Positions 1 to 8,875 are shown, numbered from the stretch's first letter. The stretch is 54,559 nucleotides of DNA from Chthoniobacterales bacterium (GCA_021463515.1 JAJTYZ010000070.1:1-54559); one strand, 5' to 3'. The notes: generated by a model not told the origin, from the letters alone. Translations and numbers: made by a program.

Positions 1-591
<591 letters not shown>

Positions 592-608
592 TCCACGGGA
601 ATTATTGA

Positions 609-638
609 CGGCACTCGAAGAAATTCGGGTGCCGTTTT
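609..638 (+). terminator. Hairpin with GAAA tetraloop and T run between gap and pgk
   Basis: CGGCACTCGAA and TTCGGGTGCCG pair as an 11-bp stem (one T-G wobble) closed by a GAAA tetraloop, followed directly by TTTTCC. This has the form of an intrinsic terminator or attenuator. It sits between the gap stop codon and the pgk start at 651, so it could lower pgk expression relative to gap or mark a separate pgk transcript. Confidence 0.6.
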
Positions 639-650
639 CCATCTTACGCC

Positions 651-1895
651 ATGGCTAAATTCAAAACTCTCCACGATCACGATTTCGCGGGAAAGCGCGC
701 TCTCATTCGTGTGGACTTCAATGTTCCGCAGGACAAGACAACCGGAGCAATTACAAATAATCAGCGCATCGTCGCCGCATTGCCCACGATTCAGCATGTT
801 CTGGATCATGGGGGAGCGGTGGTGTTGATGAGTCATTTGGGGCGTCCGAATGGGCAACGTGTGGAAAAATTCACACTGCGCCCTGTGGCGGAGGAGCTGG
901 AAAAATTGCTGGGACGTCCGGTGAAGTTTGTGCCGTCGTGTCATGGGCCGGAGGCCGAGGCTGCCTGCGCCAATCTCCACCCTGGGGATGTCGTACTTTT
1001 AGAAAACTTGCGTTTTCACATTGAGGAGGAGGGCAAGGCAAAAGGTGCAGATGGAACCTCGATCAAAGCCGATCCTGCGCGGGTGGCGGCTTTTCGGGAG
1101 AGCCTGAGCAAACTTGGAGACATCTACATCAACGACGCTTTTGGCACGGCGCATCGCGCTCATTCTTCGATGGTGGGTGTTGCTCTTCCGCATAAAGCAG
1201 CGGGATTTTTGATGGAGAAAGAATTGAAGGCTTTTGCTTCGGTGTTGGAACACCCGAAACGTCCGCTTTTGGCCATTTTAGGAGGCGCAAAAATTGCAGA
1301 TAAAATTCCGCTTATTACGAATCTCATTGAAAAAGCCGACGAAATTATCATCGGTGGAGGGATGGCTTACACATTCAAAAAAGAGAACGAAGGAATGGAA
1401 ATAGGCGAGAGTCTTTTTGATGCCGAGGGGGCAAAGATTGTGCTGGATTTGGCAGCCAAGGCGAGAGCCCGTGGGGTGAATTTGATTTTTCCGGTGGACT
1501 ATGTATGCGGCGATTGCTTTTCGGCGGATGCTAAAACTCAGTCCGCCGATGATGCCTCGGGCATTCCCGAGGGATGGCAGGGATTGGATGCGGGGCCGAA
1601 GTCTATTGCCCTTTATCGTGAGGCGATTCTTCGTGCCAAAACCATCATTTGGAATGGCCCTCCCGGGGTCTTTGAGTTCGAAAAGTTTTGCGGTGCCACG
1701 CGGGCGATGGCCGAAGCGGTGGCGGAAGCCACGGCAAAAGGGGCCATTACGGTGGTAGGCGGAGGCGACACAGCCACGGCAGTAAAAAAGTTTGCGGTGG
1801 TCGATAAAGTCAGCCACTGCTCTACGGGTGGCGGTGCCAGTTTGGAGTTTTTGGAAGGTAAATCGCTCCCCGGAGTTGCCGCCTTAGAATCCTGA
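651..1895 (+). CDS. pgk: Phosphoglycerate kinase
   Basis: This is a full-length 414-residue phosphoglycerate kinase, close to the usual 390-415. It transfers the acyl phosphate of 1,3-bisphosphoglycerate to ADP in cytoplasmic glycolysis. Visible blocks are the substrate-binding RVDFNVPQ near residue 21, [14 protein letters not shown], the hinge region [32 protein letters not shown] and the C-terminal nucleotide loop GGGDTATAV. The ATG at 651 starts exactly where the family begins (MAKFKTLHD then [15 protein letters not shown]). It lies 59 bases after gap and on the same strand, a common glycolytic pair. Confidence 0.98.
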   Translation: MAKFKTLHDHDFAGKRALIRVDFNVPQDKTTGAITNNQRIVAALPTIQHVLDHGGAVVLMSHLGRPNGQRVEKFTLRPVAEELEKLLGRPVKFVPSCHGPEAEAACANLHPGDVVLLENLRFHIEEEGKAKGADGTSIKADPARVAAFRESLSKLGDIYINDAFGTAHRAHSSMVGVALPHKAAGFLMEKELKAFASVLEHPKRPLLAILGGAKIADKIPLITNLIEKADEIIIGGGMAYTFKKENEGMEIGESLFDAEGAKIVLDLAAKARARGVNLIFPVDYVCGDCFSADAKTQSADDASGIPEGWQGLDAGPKSIALYREAILRAKTIIWNGPPGVFEFEKFCGATRAMAEAVAEATAKGAITVVGGGDTATAVKKFAVVDKVSHCSTGGGASLEFLEGKSLPGVAALES

Positions 1896-1971
1896 ATCAC
1901 TTGCCCACATGAGCATGAGAGCTTAACCTTTTAAGAGCGATTTATCCGATGCCTTGGTGTCGGTGCAAAGC

Positions 1972-3558
1972 ATGTTTAAGTTTTTTCATCGCCAACAGTT
2001 GGTTAAAAAAGGCCTCGCCTGCGGTAAATCACGCCGCAAGGTGGACGAAAGTCCATGGCGCGAGGCACTCGCTTGTGGATGGCTGCCTCGGATGCTCGTT
2101 TTTGTCGCCTTTGCTATTGGGTTAGCGGTGCTGATTTTTACCGGCGATCAGGCAGAGCCGCTTAAAAAATATCTTATCTGCTTTCTCGTCTTTGCCATTT
2201 CGGTGGCACAGCTTTGGGTAAATTACCCACAATCCTTTTATCGCAATTCCAGCCTCGCACTGATTTACGCGATTCTCTTTTTGCAGCTGGGAGTCATTAA
2301 AGGGCTGCTGATGTTGGCAAATTCTGGAAAAATTGATGTGCAACTTGTGCCCATGCTTATCCCTTATGCACTGGCACCTCTTGTCTTTTCAGTTCTTCTC
2401 GGGCGGCATCTGGGGCTTTTTGGCGGTATTTTGGTCAGTCTATGGGGTGCCTTTCTCATGCCGGTGATTGACACGGTATTTCTTGTAATTTCGCTGATTT
2501 CGGGTGTCGTGGCGGTTCTTTTTACATTGCAAGTACGTCGTCGCAGTCAACTCATCCGCGCCGGAGTTTATGTTGGTTTGGCCGTGTGGTTGTTGGGGGC
2601 GATCTTTGGGCAAATTGGTCCCAACATTGTGACATCGCCCGATCTGACGGATTGGATGATGGTCGGATGGCAGACGTTGGCAGCCTTCGGCGTTGGCATC
2701 GGAACGGCAGTTGTGGTGAGCGGAACATTGCCGATTGTTGAACATATCTTTGGAATCACGACGGATATTTCGTGGTTGGAGTCCGCCGATTTGAATCACC
2801 CGCTGCTTAAGCGTATGACGCTCGAAGCTCCCGGCACTTACCATCACAGCCTTGCCGTCGCTAACCTTGCCGAGGCTGGGGCGGAAGCCATTGGAGCCAA
2901 TCCGACGTTATGCCGTGTATGTGCGTATTTTCATGACATCGGCAAACTCGTAAAGCCGGAGTATTTCACCGAAAACATGGTTTCCGGCGAGAATCCCCAT
3001 GATGATCTTGCGCCCTCCATGAGTGCGCTCATTATTATTTCGCACGTCAAAGAAGGGGTTGATCTCGCGTTGAAACACGGGCTCAACGAGCGCATCGTGG
3101 ATGTGATTCGAGAGCATCATGGCAATTCGCTCGTTCGCTATTTTTACAAACGTGCCCTACAGCAAGCAGAGGACGCCCGTCTCGGCGGAAAAATCATGAA
3201 TCTGCGTTCAGATGATGTTCCTACGGTGAGCGAAGAAAGTTTCCGCTACCAGGGCACGAATCCACAGACAAAGGAAAGTGGCATTATTTGCCTTGCGGAC
3301 GCGGTGGAAAGCGCGTCGCGTAGCTTGGAACGTCCGACGCCTCAACGCATCGAGGACTTGGTGGATGAAGTGATCTCGCAAAAAATGGAGGATGGAATAC
3401 TTGAGGAATGCCCGTTGACCTTGGCAGACATACGCCATCTTAAAGCCAGCTTCGACTTCACGCTGCTCAACATGATGCACAGTCGCATTGCTTATCCGAA
3501 AGACGAAGAGCGTGGTTCGACAAATGGGGGACGAACGACGCCTGCGGTGACGGCATGA
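1972..3558 (+). CDS. Multi-TM HD-domain phosphohydrolase (PgpH/YqfF-like), lacking the extracytoplasmic sensor domain
   Basis: The C-terminal half is an HD hydrolase of the 7TM-HD (PgpH/YqfF) family, members of which degrade cyclic di-AMP. The block NHPLLKRMTLEAPGTYHHSL, then FHDIGK (His321-Asp322 from this start), a later EHHG and a final C-terminal helix region are all present. Upstream there are about seven or eight hydrophobic segments between residues 45 and 250. Classical PgpH is about 700 residues and carries a large extracytoplasmic 7TMR-HDED domain after the first TM helix. Here the first hydrophobic segment runs almost directly into the rest, giving 528 residues, so that domain is absent. 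The track starts at a TTG (1954); the ATG at 1972 is preferred. It is followed 42 bases later by ybeY, a pairing also common in Firmicutes. Substrate is inferred from the family. Confidence 0.85.
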   Translation: MFKFFHRQQLVKKGLACGKSRRKVDESPWREALACGWLPRMLVFVAFAIGLAVLIFTGDQAEPLKKYLICFLVFAISVAQLWVNYPQSFYRNSSLALIYAILFLQLGVIKGLLMLANSGKIDVQLVPMLIPYALAPLVFSVLLGRHLGLFGGILVSLWGAFLMPVIDTVFLVISLISGVVAVLFTLQVRRRSQLIRAGVYVGLAVWLLGAIFGQIGPNIVTSPDLTDWMMVGWQTLAAFGVGIGTAVVVSGTLPIVEHIFGITTDISWLESADLNHPLLKRMTLEAPGTYHHSLAVANLAEAGAEAIGANPTLCRVCAYFHDIGKLVKPEYFTENMVSGENPHDDLAPSMSALIIISHVKEGVDLALKHGLNERIVDVIREHHGNSLVRYFYKRALQQAEDARLGGKIMNLRSDDVPTVSEESFRYQGTNPQTKESGIICLADAVESASRSLERPTPQRIEDLVDEVISQKMEDGILEECPLTLADIRHLKASFDFTLLNMMHSRIAYPKDEERGSTNGGRTTPAVTA

Positions 3559-3600
3559 GCCATCCATGATGGCCGAGGCGACGGGCGTAGGGAGAAGGGT

Positions 3601-4050
3601 ATGAAAACTCCGCCATTTCTTTGGCTAAATCGCCAGCGGATTGTACCCGCCAAAGAATTACAAGGCGGCATTACAAAAAAAATCGTGCAATCTGCTTATC
3701 CCGTCATCGTCAAGAAAGCGACACCGGATTCCGTGTTAAATGCCTTGGATGAAATTGTGGTGACGCTTGTTTCTGATCGCCGTATGGCATCCTTGCATTG
3801 TGAATTTCTCGGCGACGATTCACCGACGGATGTGATCACCTTCCATCATGGAGAAATTGTACTAAGCGCAGAAACAGCCCAACGCGAAGCACGAGAACGC
3901 AAATTGCCCTTGCCGCAAGAAATCGCACGGTATGCAGTGCATGGTCTTCTTCATTTAGCGGGTTGGATGGATGACACACCGAAAGCCGCCGCAGCGATGC
4001 GTGATGTGCAGGAGGAAATTTTACGACGCGCTTGCGGTGACTTGTGCTAG
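3601..4050 (+). CDS. ybeY: Endoribonuclease YbeY (rRNA maturation factor)
   Basis: This 149-residue protein matches the zinc-dependent YbeY family, which acts in 16S rRNA 3'-end maturation and ribosome quality control. The C-terminal metal motif reads HGLLHLAGWMDD. The first two histidines of the canonical HGxLHLxGxDH are present, but the third ligand position is Asp rather than His. The earlier block GDDSPTDVITFHHGEIVLSAE corresponds to the family's TDVLSFP...LGDIVIS region. It lies directly after the HD phosphodiesterase gene, as ybeY often does. The ATG at 3601 follows GAGAAGG, a weak ribosome-binding site. Confidence 0.9.
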   Translation: MKTPPFLWLNRQRIVPAKELQGGITKKIVQSAYPVIVKKATPDSVLNALDEIVVTLVSDRRMASLHCEFLGDDSPTDVITFHHGEIVLSAETAQREARERKLPLPQEIARYAVHGLLHLAGWMDDTPKAAAAMRDVQEEILRRACGDLC

Positions 4051-4059
4051 ATTGCACCG

Positions 4060-4659
4060 ATGTTTCACCCGAGCTGTCATCCTGAAATCACCGCGCAACT
4101 CACCGAGTGGTGGCGCATGGTGGAGTTATGTTTGCCCGGGCACACCCAATGCGGTGCCGCGACATTTTGCCCTACAGGATGGAAAACCTTGGAGAAGGAA
4201 TGGGATGAATGGGTCGAAGAAATTTATTTGCCAACGCTCGCCTGTGATTTGTCCTTTTGTTACACGCTCTGTGCGCTGAATGAAATAGGGGACTATTTGA
4301 ATTCGGATGTTATGTGCGGCTGTATGCTCGAAGGGGCGGTTGGAGAGCGGAGCATTGCCGTTGGGCGAAGGACGCTGATTGATTACTTGCCTCCTCGTGG
4401 AGCAAAGATGTTGGGGCAGTATCGCCGGATGGCACTGAATGACACGCAGCGGGGGCACATGGTTCTCGTTTTGCTGATGCGAGGTTTTATTTTCCATCTT
4501 CCCGTTCTGGAAATTTCCATCGCCCTTTTGCTGGCGGAATCCGTTCTTGGGGCGCGTTCCATCGGCGTAACATTGCCTGCCGAGCAGCTCATGGACATGA
4601 TTCGTCGTGTCCGGGAGCCGACGTTCAAAGCCTTAGCGGTAGAGATTGCGGCGGTATGA
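4060..4659 (+). CDS. Uncharacterised 199-aa protein between ybeY and clpS
   Basis: I do not recognise a family. The protein is 199 residues, rich in Cys and Trp near the N-terminus (TEWWRMVELCLPGHTQCGAATFCP), with a helical, fairly hydrophobic C-terminal half (GHMVLVLLMRGFIFHLPVLEISIALLLAESVLG). That stretch could be one or two amphipathic or membrane-associated helices. It begins 9 bases after ybeY, and its stop overlaps the clpS start as ATGA, so it is surely translated as part of this operon. The four or five cysteines do not form an obvious metal motif. Function unknown. Confidence 0.7.
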   Translation: MFHPSCHPEITAQLTEWWRMVELCLPGHTQCGAATFCPTGWKTLEKEWDEWVEEIYLPTLACDLSFCYTLCALNEIGDYLNSDVMCGCMLEGAVGERSIAVGRRTLIDYLPPRGAKMLGQYRRMALNDTQRGHMVLVLLMRGFIFHLPVLEISIALLLAESVLGARSIGVTLPAEQLMDMIRRVREPTFKALAVEIAAV

Positions 4660-4943
4660 TTGCGGCTCCGACATTAAAACCCGAAGCGCGAGATGAGGCG
4701 CGACTTTTAACACCTTGGAATGTCGTGGTTCATAATGACCCCGTGAATTTGATGCCCTACGTGACGATGGTTTTTCAGCGTGTTTTTGGGTTTTCTCGCA
4801 CCAAGGCAGAGAAGCACATGTTGGAAGTACATCATAAGGGTCGCTCCATGGTGTGGTCAGGCGAGCGTGAACGGGCAGAGGCGTATGTGGAAAAATTGCA
4901 TGGATTTCTCCTGCTGGCGACCGTGGAGCAGATAAATTCCTGA
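4656..4943 (+). CDS. clpS: ATP-dependent Clp protease adaptor ClpS
   Basis: This 95-residue protein carries the ClpS core: PWNVVVHNDPVNLMPYV, in which the N-D pair binds the N-degron alpha-amino group, then VFQRVFGFSRTKAEKHMLEVHHKG and the C-terminal AEAYVEKLHGFLLLATVE. ClpS delivers N-end-rule substrates to the ClpA or ClpC unfoldase in the cytoplasm. No clpA or clpC is adjacent in this window. The ATG overlaps the preceding stop (ATGA), and a DUF2017 gene follows after 4 bases. The clpS-DUF2017 pair is a hallmark of Actinobacteria, so its presence here supports a functional link between the two. Confidence 0.95.
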   Translation: MIAAPTLKPEARDEARLLTPWNVVVHNDPVNLMPYVTMVFQRVFGFSRTKAEKHMLEVHHKGRSMVWSGERERAEAYVEKLHGFLLLATVEQINS

Positions 4944-4947
4944 CCTT

Positions 4948-5433
4948 ATGCGAATCGCTCGCCATTCGTCAGATACATGGGAAATTAGCCATATCCCATC
5001 CTTTTTTTATGAGTGCCTCCGAGATTTGCCCTCGCTTGCTGCCGTGCATGACAAGGTAAAATCGCGATTGTATCCTGATCCCGTGACAAGCGATGGGCCT
5101 GACGATTTGCGTGAGGACTGGCGGGAACATATTCAGCCGGAGTTGGAATGTCTCTTTGCGGGGAGCCGGGAAATTGTGGCCAAAGATATTGGCGGGCTGA
5201 AGCCTTCGCATGGAGAATTGCGGGTGATTGTTCCAACGGCCCATGGCGAGGCTTGGCTCAATGTTCTCAATCAGGCGCGGTTAATCATCGCGGAGAAAAA
5301 CGGCTTCACCGAGAGGGATTTTCAACATAAGGAGTTCCCTGATTTTTCTACACAGCGGGGAATGGATTTGCTGCGTATGGATTTTTACGCGCATATGCAG
5401 ATGTTGATCTTGGAGGCACTGGAAGAACATTGA
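4948..5433 (+). CDS. DUF2017-family protein, clpS neighbour
   Basis: This 161-residue soluble, acidic, helical protein contains LREDWREHIQPELECLF and, near the C-terminus, RGMDLLRMDFYAHMQMLILEALEE. This layout matches DUF2017 proteins encoded directly after clpS in Actinobacteria (recalled from family knowledge, not searched). No catalytic motif is visible and the biochemical role is not known. A role in Clp-dependent proteolysis is inferred only from the conserved neighbourhood. It starts 4 bases after clpS, and its TGA shares its last base with the recO ATG. Confidence 0.7.
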   Translation: MRIARHSSDTWEISHIPSFFYECLRDLPSLAAVHDKVKSRLYPDPVTSDGPDDLREDWREHIQPELECLFAGSREIVAKDIGGLKPSHGELRVIVPTAHGEAWLNVLNQARLIIAEKNGFTERDFQHKEFPDFSTQRGMDLLRMDFYAHMQMLILEALEEH

Positions 5434-5969
5434 TGAAGGCTGCGGAAACAACGCAGGCCATCTTGTTGCGCCGCGCTCGCTTTAGTGAATCTAGTTATGT
5501 CTTGATTTGGCTCGCGCCCGACCAAGGAAAGCTCCGCACCGTGGTGCGGGGAACGGCAAAACGCGGCAGTACGATGCGGGGGAGATTGGATTTATTTTAC
5601 TTAGTAGAAATTCAATTTGCCGAAGCAAAGAAATCCGATCTTCATTCCTTACGCGAAGTACGCCTTCTCGAAACATGGGAATCGCTGCGTGAAAATTACG
5701 CCCGCCTGTTAGCCGCCTCCTATTTCACGGAATTGTGCGATTTACTTTCCGAGCCCGGACATGCGGCGCACGGACTTTTTGGCCTTCTCCAACGCGCACT
5801 GGGATACCTTTGTAAGCATGACCCCTCCAAACGTTCTGTGGAATTTTTTGAGTCTGAAACATGCCGCCTCATGGGATTTGGTCATTCTCAGAACGCCCCG
5901 GGTGCCATCGAGGAACATGCCGGACACCTGCCCGCCAATCGTCGCCGCTTGATGAGGATGTTTGGGTGA
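5433..5969 (+). CDS. recO: DNA repair protein RecO (short form)
   Basis: The N-terminal OB-fold is clear: TTQAILLRRARFSESSYVLIWLAPDQGKLRTVVRGTAKRGSTMRG, the usual RecO opening. The helical part follows, with LLETWESLRENYARLLAASYFTELCDLL. RecO binds SSB and DNA and loads RecA with RecR in RecF-pathway repair. At 178 residues it is shorter than the typical 230-260, and the four-cysteine zinc module usual in many RecO proteins is missing. The C-terminus ends at LPANRRRLMRMFG. The ATG at 5433 is preferred over the TTG at 5430, giving a TGATG junction with the previous gene. Confidence 0.85.
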   Translation: MKAAETTQAILLRRARFSESSYVLIWLAPDQGKLRTVVRGTAKRGSTMRGRLDLFYLVEIQFAEAKKSDLHSLREVRLLETWESLRENYARLLAASYFTELCDLLSEPGHAAHGLFGLLQRALGYLCKHDPSKRSVEFFESETCRLMGFGHSQNAPGAIEEHAGHLPANRRRLMRMFG

Positions 5970-5975
5970 GGGAAG

Positions 5976-5998
5976 GCCCGATGCGTTGCGAATCGGGC
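5976..5998. other. Hairpin GCCCGAT-N9-ATCGGGC after recO
   Basis: A perfect 7-bp inverted repeat with a 9-base loop lies 7 bases after the recO stop. No T run follows, so it is not a canonical intrinsic terminator. It may still be a 3'-end stabiliser or a terminator of the clpS-recO operon. The remainder of the gap up to sdaAB (6115) holds nothing else I can name. Confidence 0.35.
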
Positions 5999-6114
5999 AT
6001 GTATGAGTCAAGGAGCACAAGCGATCATGTCTGGGATTTTCATGGTTGATAGATAGGTCGGTATTTTCTTGATATGCCTCTCGGCGCACGGGAGAAACTC
6101 TGAGCTTCTGCTCC

Positions 6115-6783
6115 ATGCGTATTTTTGAAATAATTGGACCCTCTATGATTGGTCCTTCGAGCTCGCATACGGCTGGTGCTTGCCGTTTGGGGTGGGTGGC
6201 GCGGGAGTTATTGGGGGAAATACCCACGGAGGTTATCGTGGGATTGCATGGCTCATTTTGGGCGACAGGCGACGGACATGGGACGAAAGAAGCAATTACA
6301 GCAGGGCTGCTGGGGTTTGCGCCGGATGATGAAAGACTCATTCAAGCACCTGTCTTGGCACGAGAGGCGGGAATGACGGTTCATTTTGATTTTCTTGATC
6401 TCGGCCCGCAGGCGCATCCCAATTCTGTGCGACTTCAACTTCGTGGAGCGAATCGTGAGGTCGCCTTGATTGGCTCTTCCGTGGGGGGAGGGAATGTGTG
6501 CGTGCAGGAAATTGACGAGCTTCCGGTAGATATTCGCGGCACCTTGGTGACCCTCATTTTATGGCATCAGGATACACCGGGATTTCTTGCGGGAATTACG
6601 GCGGTATTGGCCTGCGTGCAAATCAATGTCGCCACCATTCGCACAAGTCGTCTGCAACGTGGGGAAGAGGCGATAACGGCGATAGAAGTAGATGGGGCTG
6701 TGCCGCGTGAAGTAAGTGCTCTCTTGCAAAAGGCATCGGCCATCGAACGCATCGTATGCCTCTCTGTCTTACCGGGATTCTAA
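6115..6783 (+). CDS. sdaAB: L-serine dehydratase, iron-sulfur-dependent, beta subunit
   Basis: This 222-residue subunit opens with the family signature MRIFEIIGPSMIGPSSSHTAGA and ends in an ACT domain (TLVTLILWHQDTPGFLAGITAVLACVQINVATI). Together with the alpha subunit it forms a [4Fe-4S] enzyme that deaminates L-serine to pyruvate and ammonia in the cytoplasm. The ACT domain suggests serine or another amino acid modulates the enzyme. The alpha subunit gene starts 3 bases after the stop, so the two are co-translated. This split arrangement is typical of Firmicutes-type serine dehydratase. Confidence 0.96.
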   Translation: MRIFEIIGPSMIGPSSSHTAGACRLGWVARELLGEIPTEVIVGLHGSFWATGDGHGTKEAITAGLLGFAPDDERLIQAPVLAREAGMTVHFDFLDLGPQAHPNSVRLQLRGANREVALIGSSVGGGNVCVQEIDELPVDIRGTLVTLILWHQDTPGFLAGITAVLACVQINVATIRTSRLQRGEEAITAIEVDGAVPREVSALLQKASAIERIVCLSVLPGF

Positions 6784-6785
6784 CC

Positions 6786-7715
6786 ATGCAATATCAATAC
6801 CGAACGGCGGCGGAATTATTGGAGCTTTGTCGAAGTCATTCGCTATCGGTCGCGGAGCTGACTGTGCGTGGCGAGGTGGAAAATGGCATGGCAAGCCGTG
6901 AGGAAATTGAATCTCGCATGCTCACTTATTATCGAAGCATGAAAGATTCTGTTCACAAGGGATTGCAAATTACAGAACGGAGTCGCAGTGGACTTTCTGG
7001 TGGAGATTCACGTCGGGTTTTAGCTCATAGTTCAGGGCCCAACCCAAGTGCTCTCGGCGCGACTTTTGAACGCTGCATTGCTTACGCTTTGGCGGTGTTG
7101 GAAACAAATGCCGCGTTTGGTCGTATTGTGGCAACGCCAACGGCTGGAAGTGCGGGAATCTGCCCGGCGTGTTTGCTGACATGGCAGGAAGAACGGAAGG
7201 CGACGGACAAAGTCACAATGCAGGGATTATTTACAGCGGCGGGTATTGGGCGCGTGATTGGTCTCGGCGCCTGTTTTTCCGGTGCGCGGGGGGGATGTCA
7301 GGCGGAAGTGGGGAGTGCCAGCGCGATGGCGGCGGCAGCAATTTGCGAGCTAGACGGCGGGTCGCCGGAGGATGTGGTTCATGCTGCGGCATTAGCTTTG
7401 CAAAATACCTTAGGACTTATTTGTGATCCGATTGGAGGCTATGTGGAGGCTCCCTGTATGATGCGTAACGGACTTTTTGGGCTACATTCTTTTGGAGCCG
7501 CTGCGGTCGCTCTCAGTGGTGTTCGCAGCATCGTGCCTTTTGACGAAGTGGTATCCGTCCTTCGTGAGGTCGGCAATAAAATGCCACGAATTTACAAAGA
7601 GACGGCAGAGGGTGGACTTGCCACAACACCGACGGGATTGCAATTTTTACGACATCCAAAACCTGCCGGTGACAGAGGATTCAAGGCTTCGCAATGGCCG
7701 CAACCGGAGGCGTAA
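6786..7715 (+). CDS. sdaAA: L-serine dehydratase, iron-sulfur-dependent, alpha subunit
   Basis: This 309-residue subunit has the usual blocks: ATPTAGSAGICPACL, ACFSGARGGCQAEVGSASAMAAAA and CDPIGGYVEAPCMMRN. The cysteines in GGCQAE, CDP and APC are the conserved iron-sulfur ligands of the family. The ORF track begins at 6756 inside sdaAB; the ATG at 6786, two bases after the sdaAB stop, is the correct start (MQYQYRTAAELLELC). It works as a complex with the product of sdaAB. No serine transporter or regulator is adjacent. Confidence 0.96.
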   Translation: MQYQYRTAAELLELCRSHSLSVAELTVRGEVENGMASREEIESRMLTYYRSMKDSVHKGLQITERSRSGLSGGDSRRVLAHSSGPNPSALGATFERCIAYALAVLETNAAFGRIVATPTAGSAGICPACLLTWQEERKATDKVTMQGLFTAAGIGRVIGLGACFSGARGGCQAEVGSASAMAAAAICELDGGSPEDVVHAAALALQNTLGLICDPIGGYVEAPCMMRNGLFGLHSFGAAAVALSGVRSIVPFDEVVSVLREVGNKMPRIYKETAEGGLATTPTGLQFLRHPKPAGDRGFKASQWPQPEA

Positions 7716-8080
7716 AACTCAGTTGGACGTTCACCCACGCATTTTTAATTTTTCAAAATGAGGGCCGATTGAGGTGAGATTTGGCCAGCCCGGCTGACGG
7801 GGAAGGTGCCCACCGCCGTGATCGCAAAGGGCCACAACATTGGCAGCAGCGGCGGTGACGTGTGGGTTAAAGCCCGCGAGAATGAGAGAGGTCGCCTCCC
7901 GGACTCGAACCATAAATCACTCAATGTTTCCCATCCCCATCCGGACGCTTTGTGATTTCGTTGCGTATCTCATGTTTTTAACTTCGAAAGAATTTTCAAA
8001 CGAAACTTAAAAAACATGTTGACATCTTTTTCAGAATGTGTCAAACAAGAAGGAGATTACTTTTCAAGTTTCCCTCATTT
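7716..8080. other. 365-base intergenic region after sdaAA, GC-rich first half
   Basis: Bases 7760-7915 are GC-rich with several short inverted stretches. On the minus strand they are open for a 60-codon frame (7731-7913) and contain a T-arm-like GGTTCGAGTCC. I could not build a tRNA, tmRNA, RNase P or SRP RNA around it. The 60-residue frame shows no recognisable family. The AT-rich second half holds the probable promoter of the following operon. A structured RNA is possible but unproven. Confidence 0.3.
8019..8047 (+). promoter_or_regulatory. Possible promoter of the 8.1-15.2 kb operon (-35 TTGACA)
   Basis: A perfect TTGACA at 8019-8024 lies in an AT-rich stretch 57 bases before the chosen ATG of the pilin-like gene. 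A matching -10 box about 17 bases on is poor. The position is plausible because this is the only long gap before a run of overlapping genes. An AGAAGGAG at 8048-8055 is too far from the ATG at 8081 to be its ribosome-binding site. Confidence 0.25.
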
Positions 8081-8875
8081 ATGAAGACACGAGGTTTTTT
8101 TACAATTTCTCCGAGGAATCCATGGAAGTGTAGGAGGGCATTTACCTTGGTAGAAATGTTGGTAGCCGTCGCCATTTTGATATTTTTGGCGATGCTGCTT
8201 ATTCCTGGAATTAAGGGTGTGGTTTCAAAATCTCAAGGCGTCCATTGCATGAGCAATCTACGCCAAATTGGCTTGGGAGTTGCCAGCTATACCGCAGAGC
8301 ACAATGGGGCATTTCCTCGGGGCGGTTGGAATGATGGGAATGGTGTACCGTTTGAGCAGCCTTATTTAGATGGCATCGCGTGGCTGTCGGACATCTACCC
8401 TTATGTGGGAGAGAACCGAGACATCTTTGTGTGTCCTTCGGGAAAAAACCAATCTCCTACGGGTCTTTCCTCGTGGATTCGTATGCCAGGCGGTAAATCC
8501 TCCGATCCCAAATACCCCTTTCATTACGCGTACAATGCGCACCTCAATTCCAATCGGCTCAATTTACTTAACAACACGCACGTTCAGGCATTTGTAAATA
8601 GGGTGGCGGCGGTGCGGAATCTTTCGGGACTTCCCGTTATGATTGACATTGTTTTTCAGAATAATTTTTCCGGTGATTTTCCGGTTTTTGAACCCAATCC
8701 CTCCGACACAGCCGCCCAAATTTTTGCAGCGCGACATAGTGAGAGAGGCAATGTGTTGTGGGGAGATGGCTCGGTAAGCTCCATGACATTCAAGGAGTGG
8801 GTAAGTGCTCCTGCGACACGAATTTCTAGTGGAAGTTGGAAAAACTACCGCTTTTGCACAGGAAATTATCCATGA
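8081..8875 (+). CDS. Prepilin-leader protein with C-terminal H-x9-DG motif (type II pseudopilin-like)
   Basis: The N-terminus carries a type IV prepilin leader: basic residues (KCRRA) then FTLVEMLVAVAILIFLAMLLIPGI, with the cleavage-type F-T-L-V-E at residues 21-25. Cleavage and methylation would be by a prepilin peptidase encoded elsewhere. Next comes VHCMSNLRQIGLGVASYTAEHNGAFP, typical of the large PVC pseudopilin family. The end has HSERGNVLWGDGS, an exact H-x9-DG. The protein is 264 residues from the ATG at 8081; an upstream ATG at 8036 in the same frame is less likely. Its stop overlaps the next start as ATGA. A role as a surface or periplasmic carbohydrate-handling pseudopilin is inference from its place at the head of a carbohydrate-active operon. 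Confidence 0.85.
   Translation: MKTRGFFTISPRNPWKCRRAFTLVEMLVAVAILIFLAMLLIPGIKGVVSKSQGVHCMSNLRQIGLGVASYTAEHNGAFPRGGWNDGNGVPFEQPYLDGIAWLSDIYPYVGENRDIFVCPSGKNQSPTGLSSWIRMPGGKSSDPKYPFHYAYNAHLNSNRLNLLNNTHVQAFVNRVAAVRNLSGLPVMIDIVFQNNFSGDFPVFEPNPSDTAAQIFAARHSERGNVLWGDGSVSSMTFKEWVSAPATRISSGSWKNYRFCTGNYP

Noticed and set aside
7731-7913. Minus-strand 60-codon ORF and T-arm-like GGTTCGAGTCC
   Set aside because: The T-stem bases on the 5' side do not pair, no D-arm or anticodon arm is found upstream, and the 60-aa frame shows no family.
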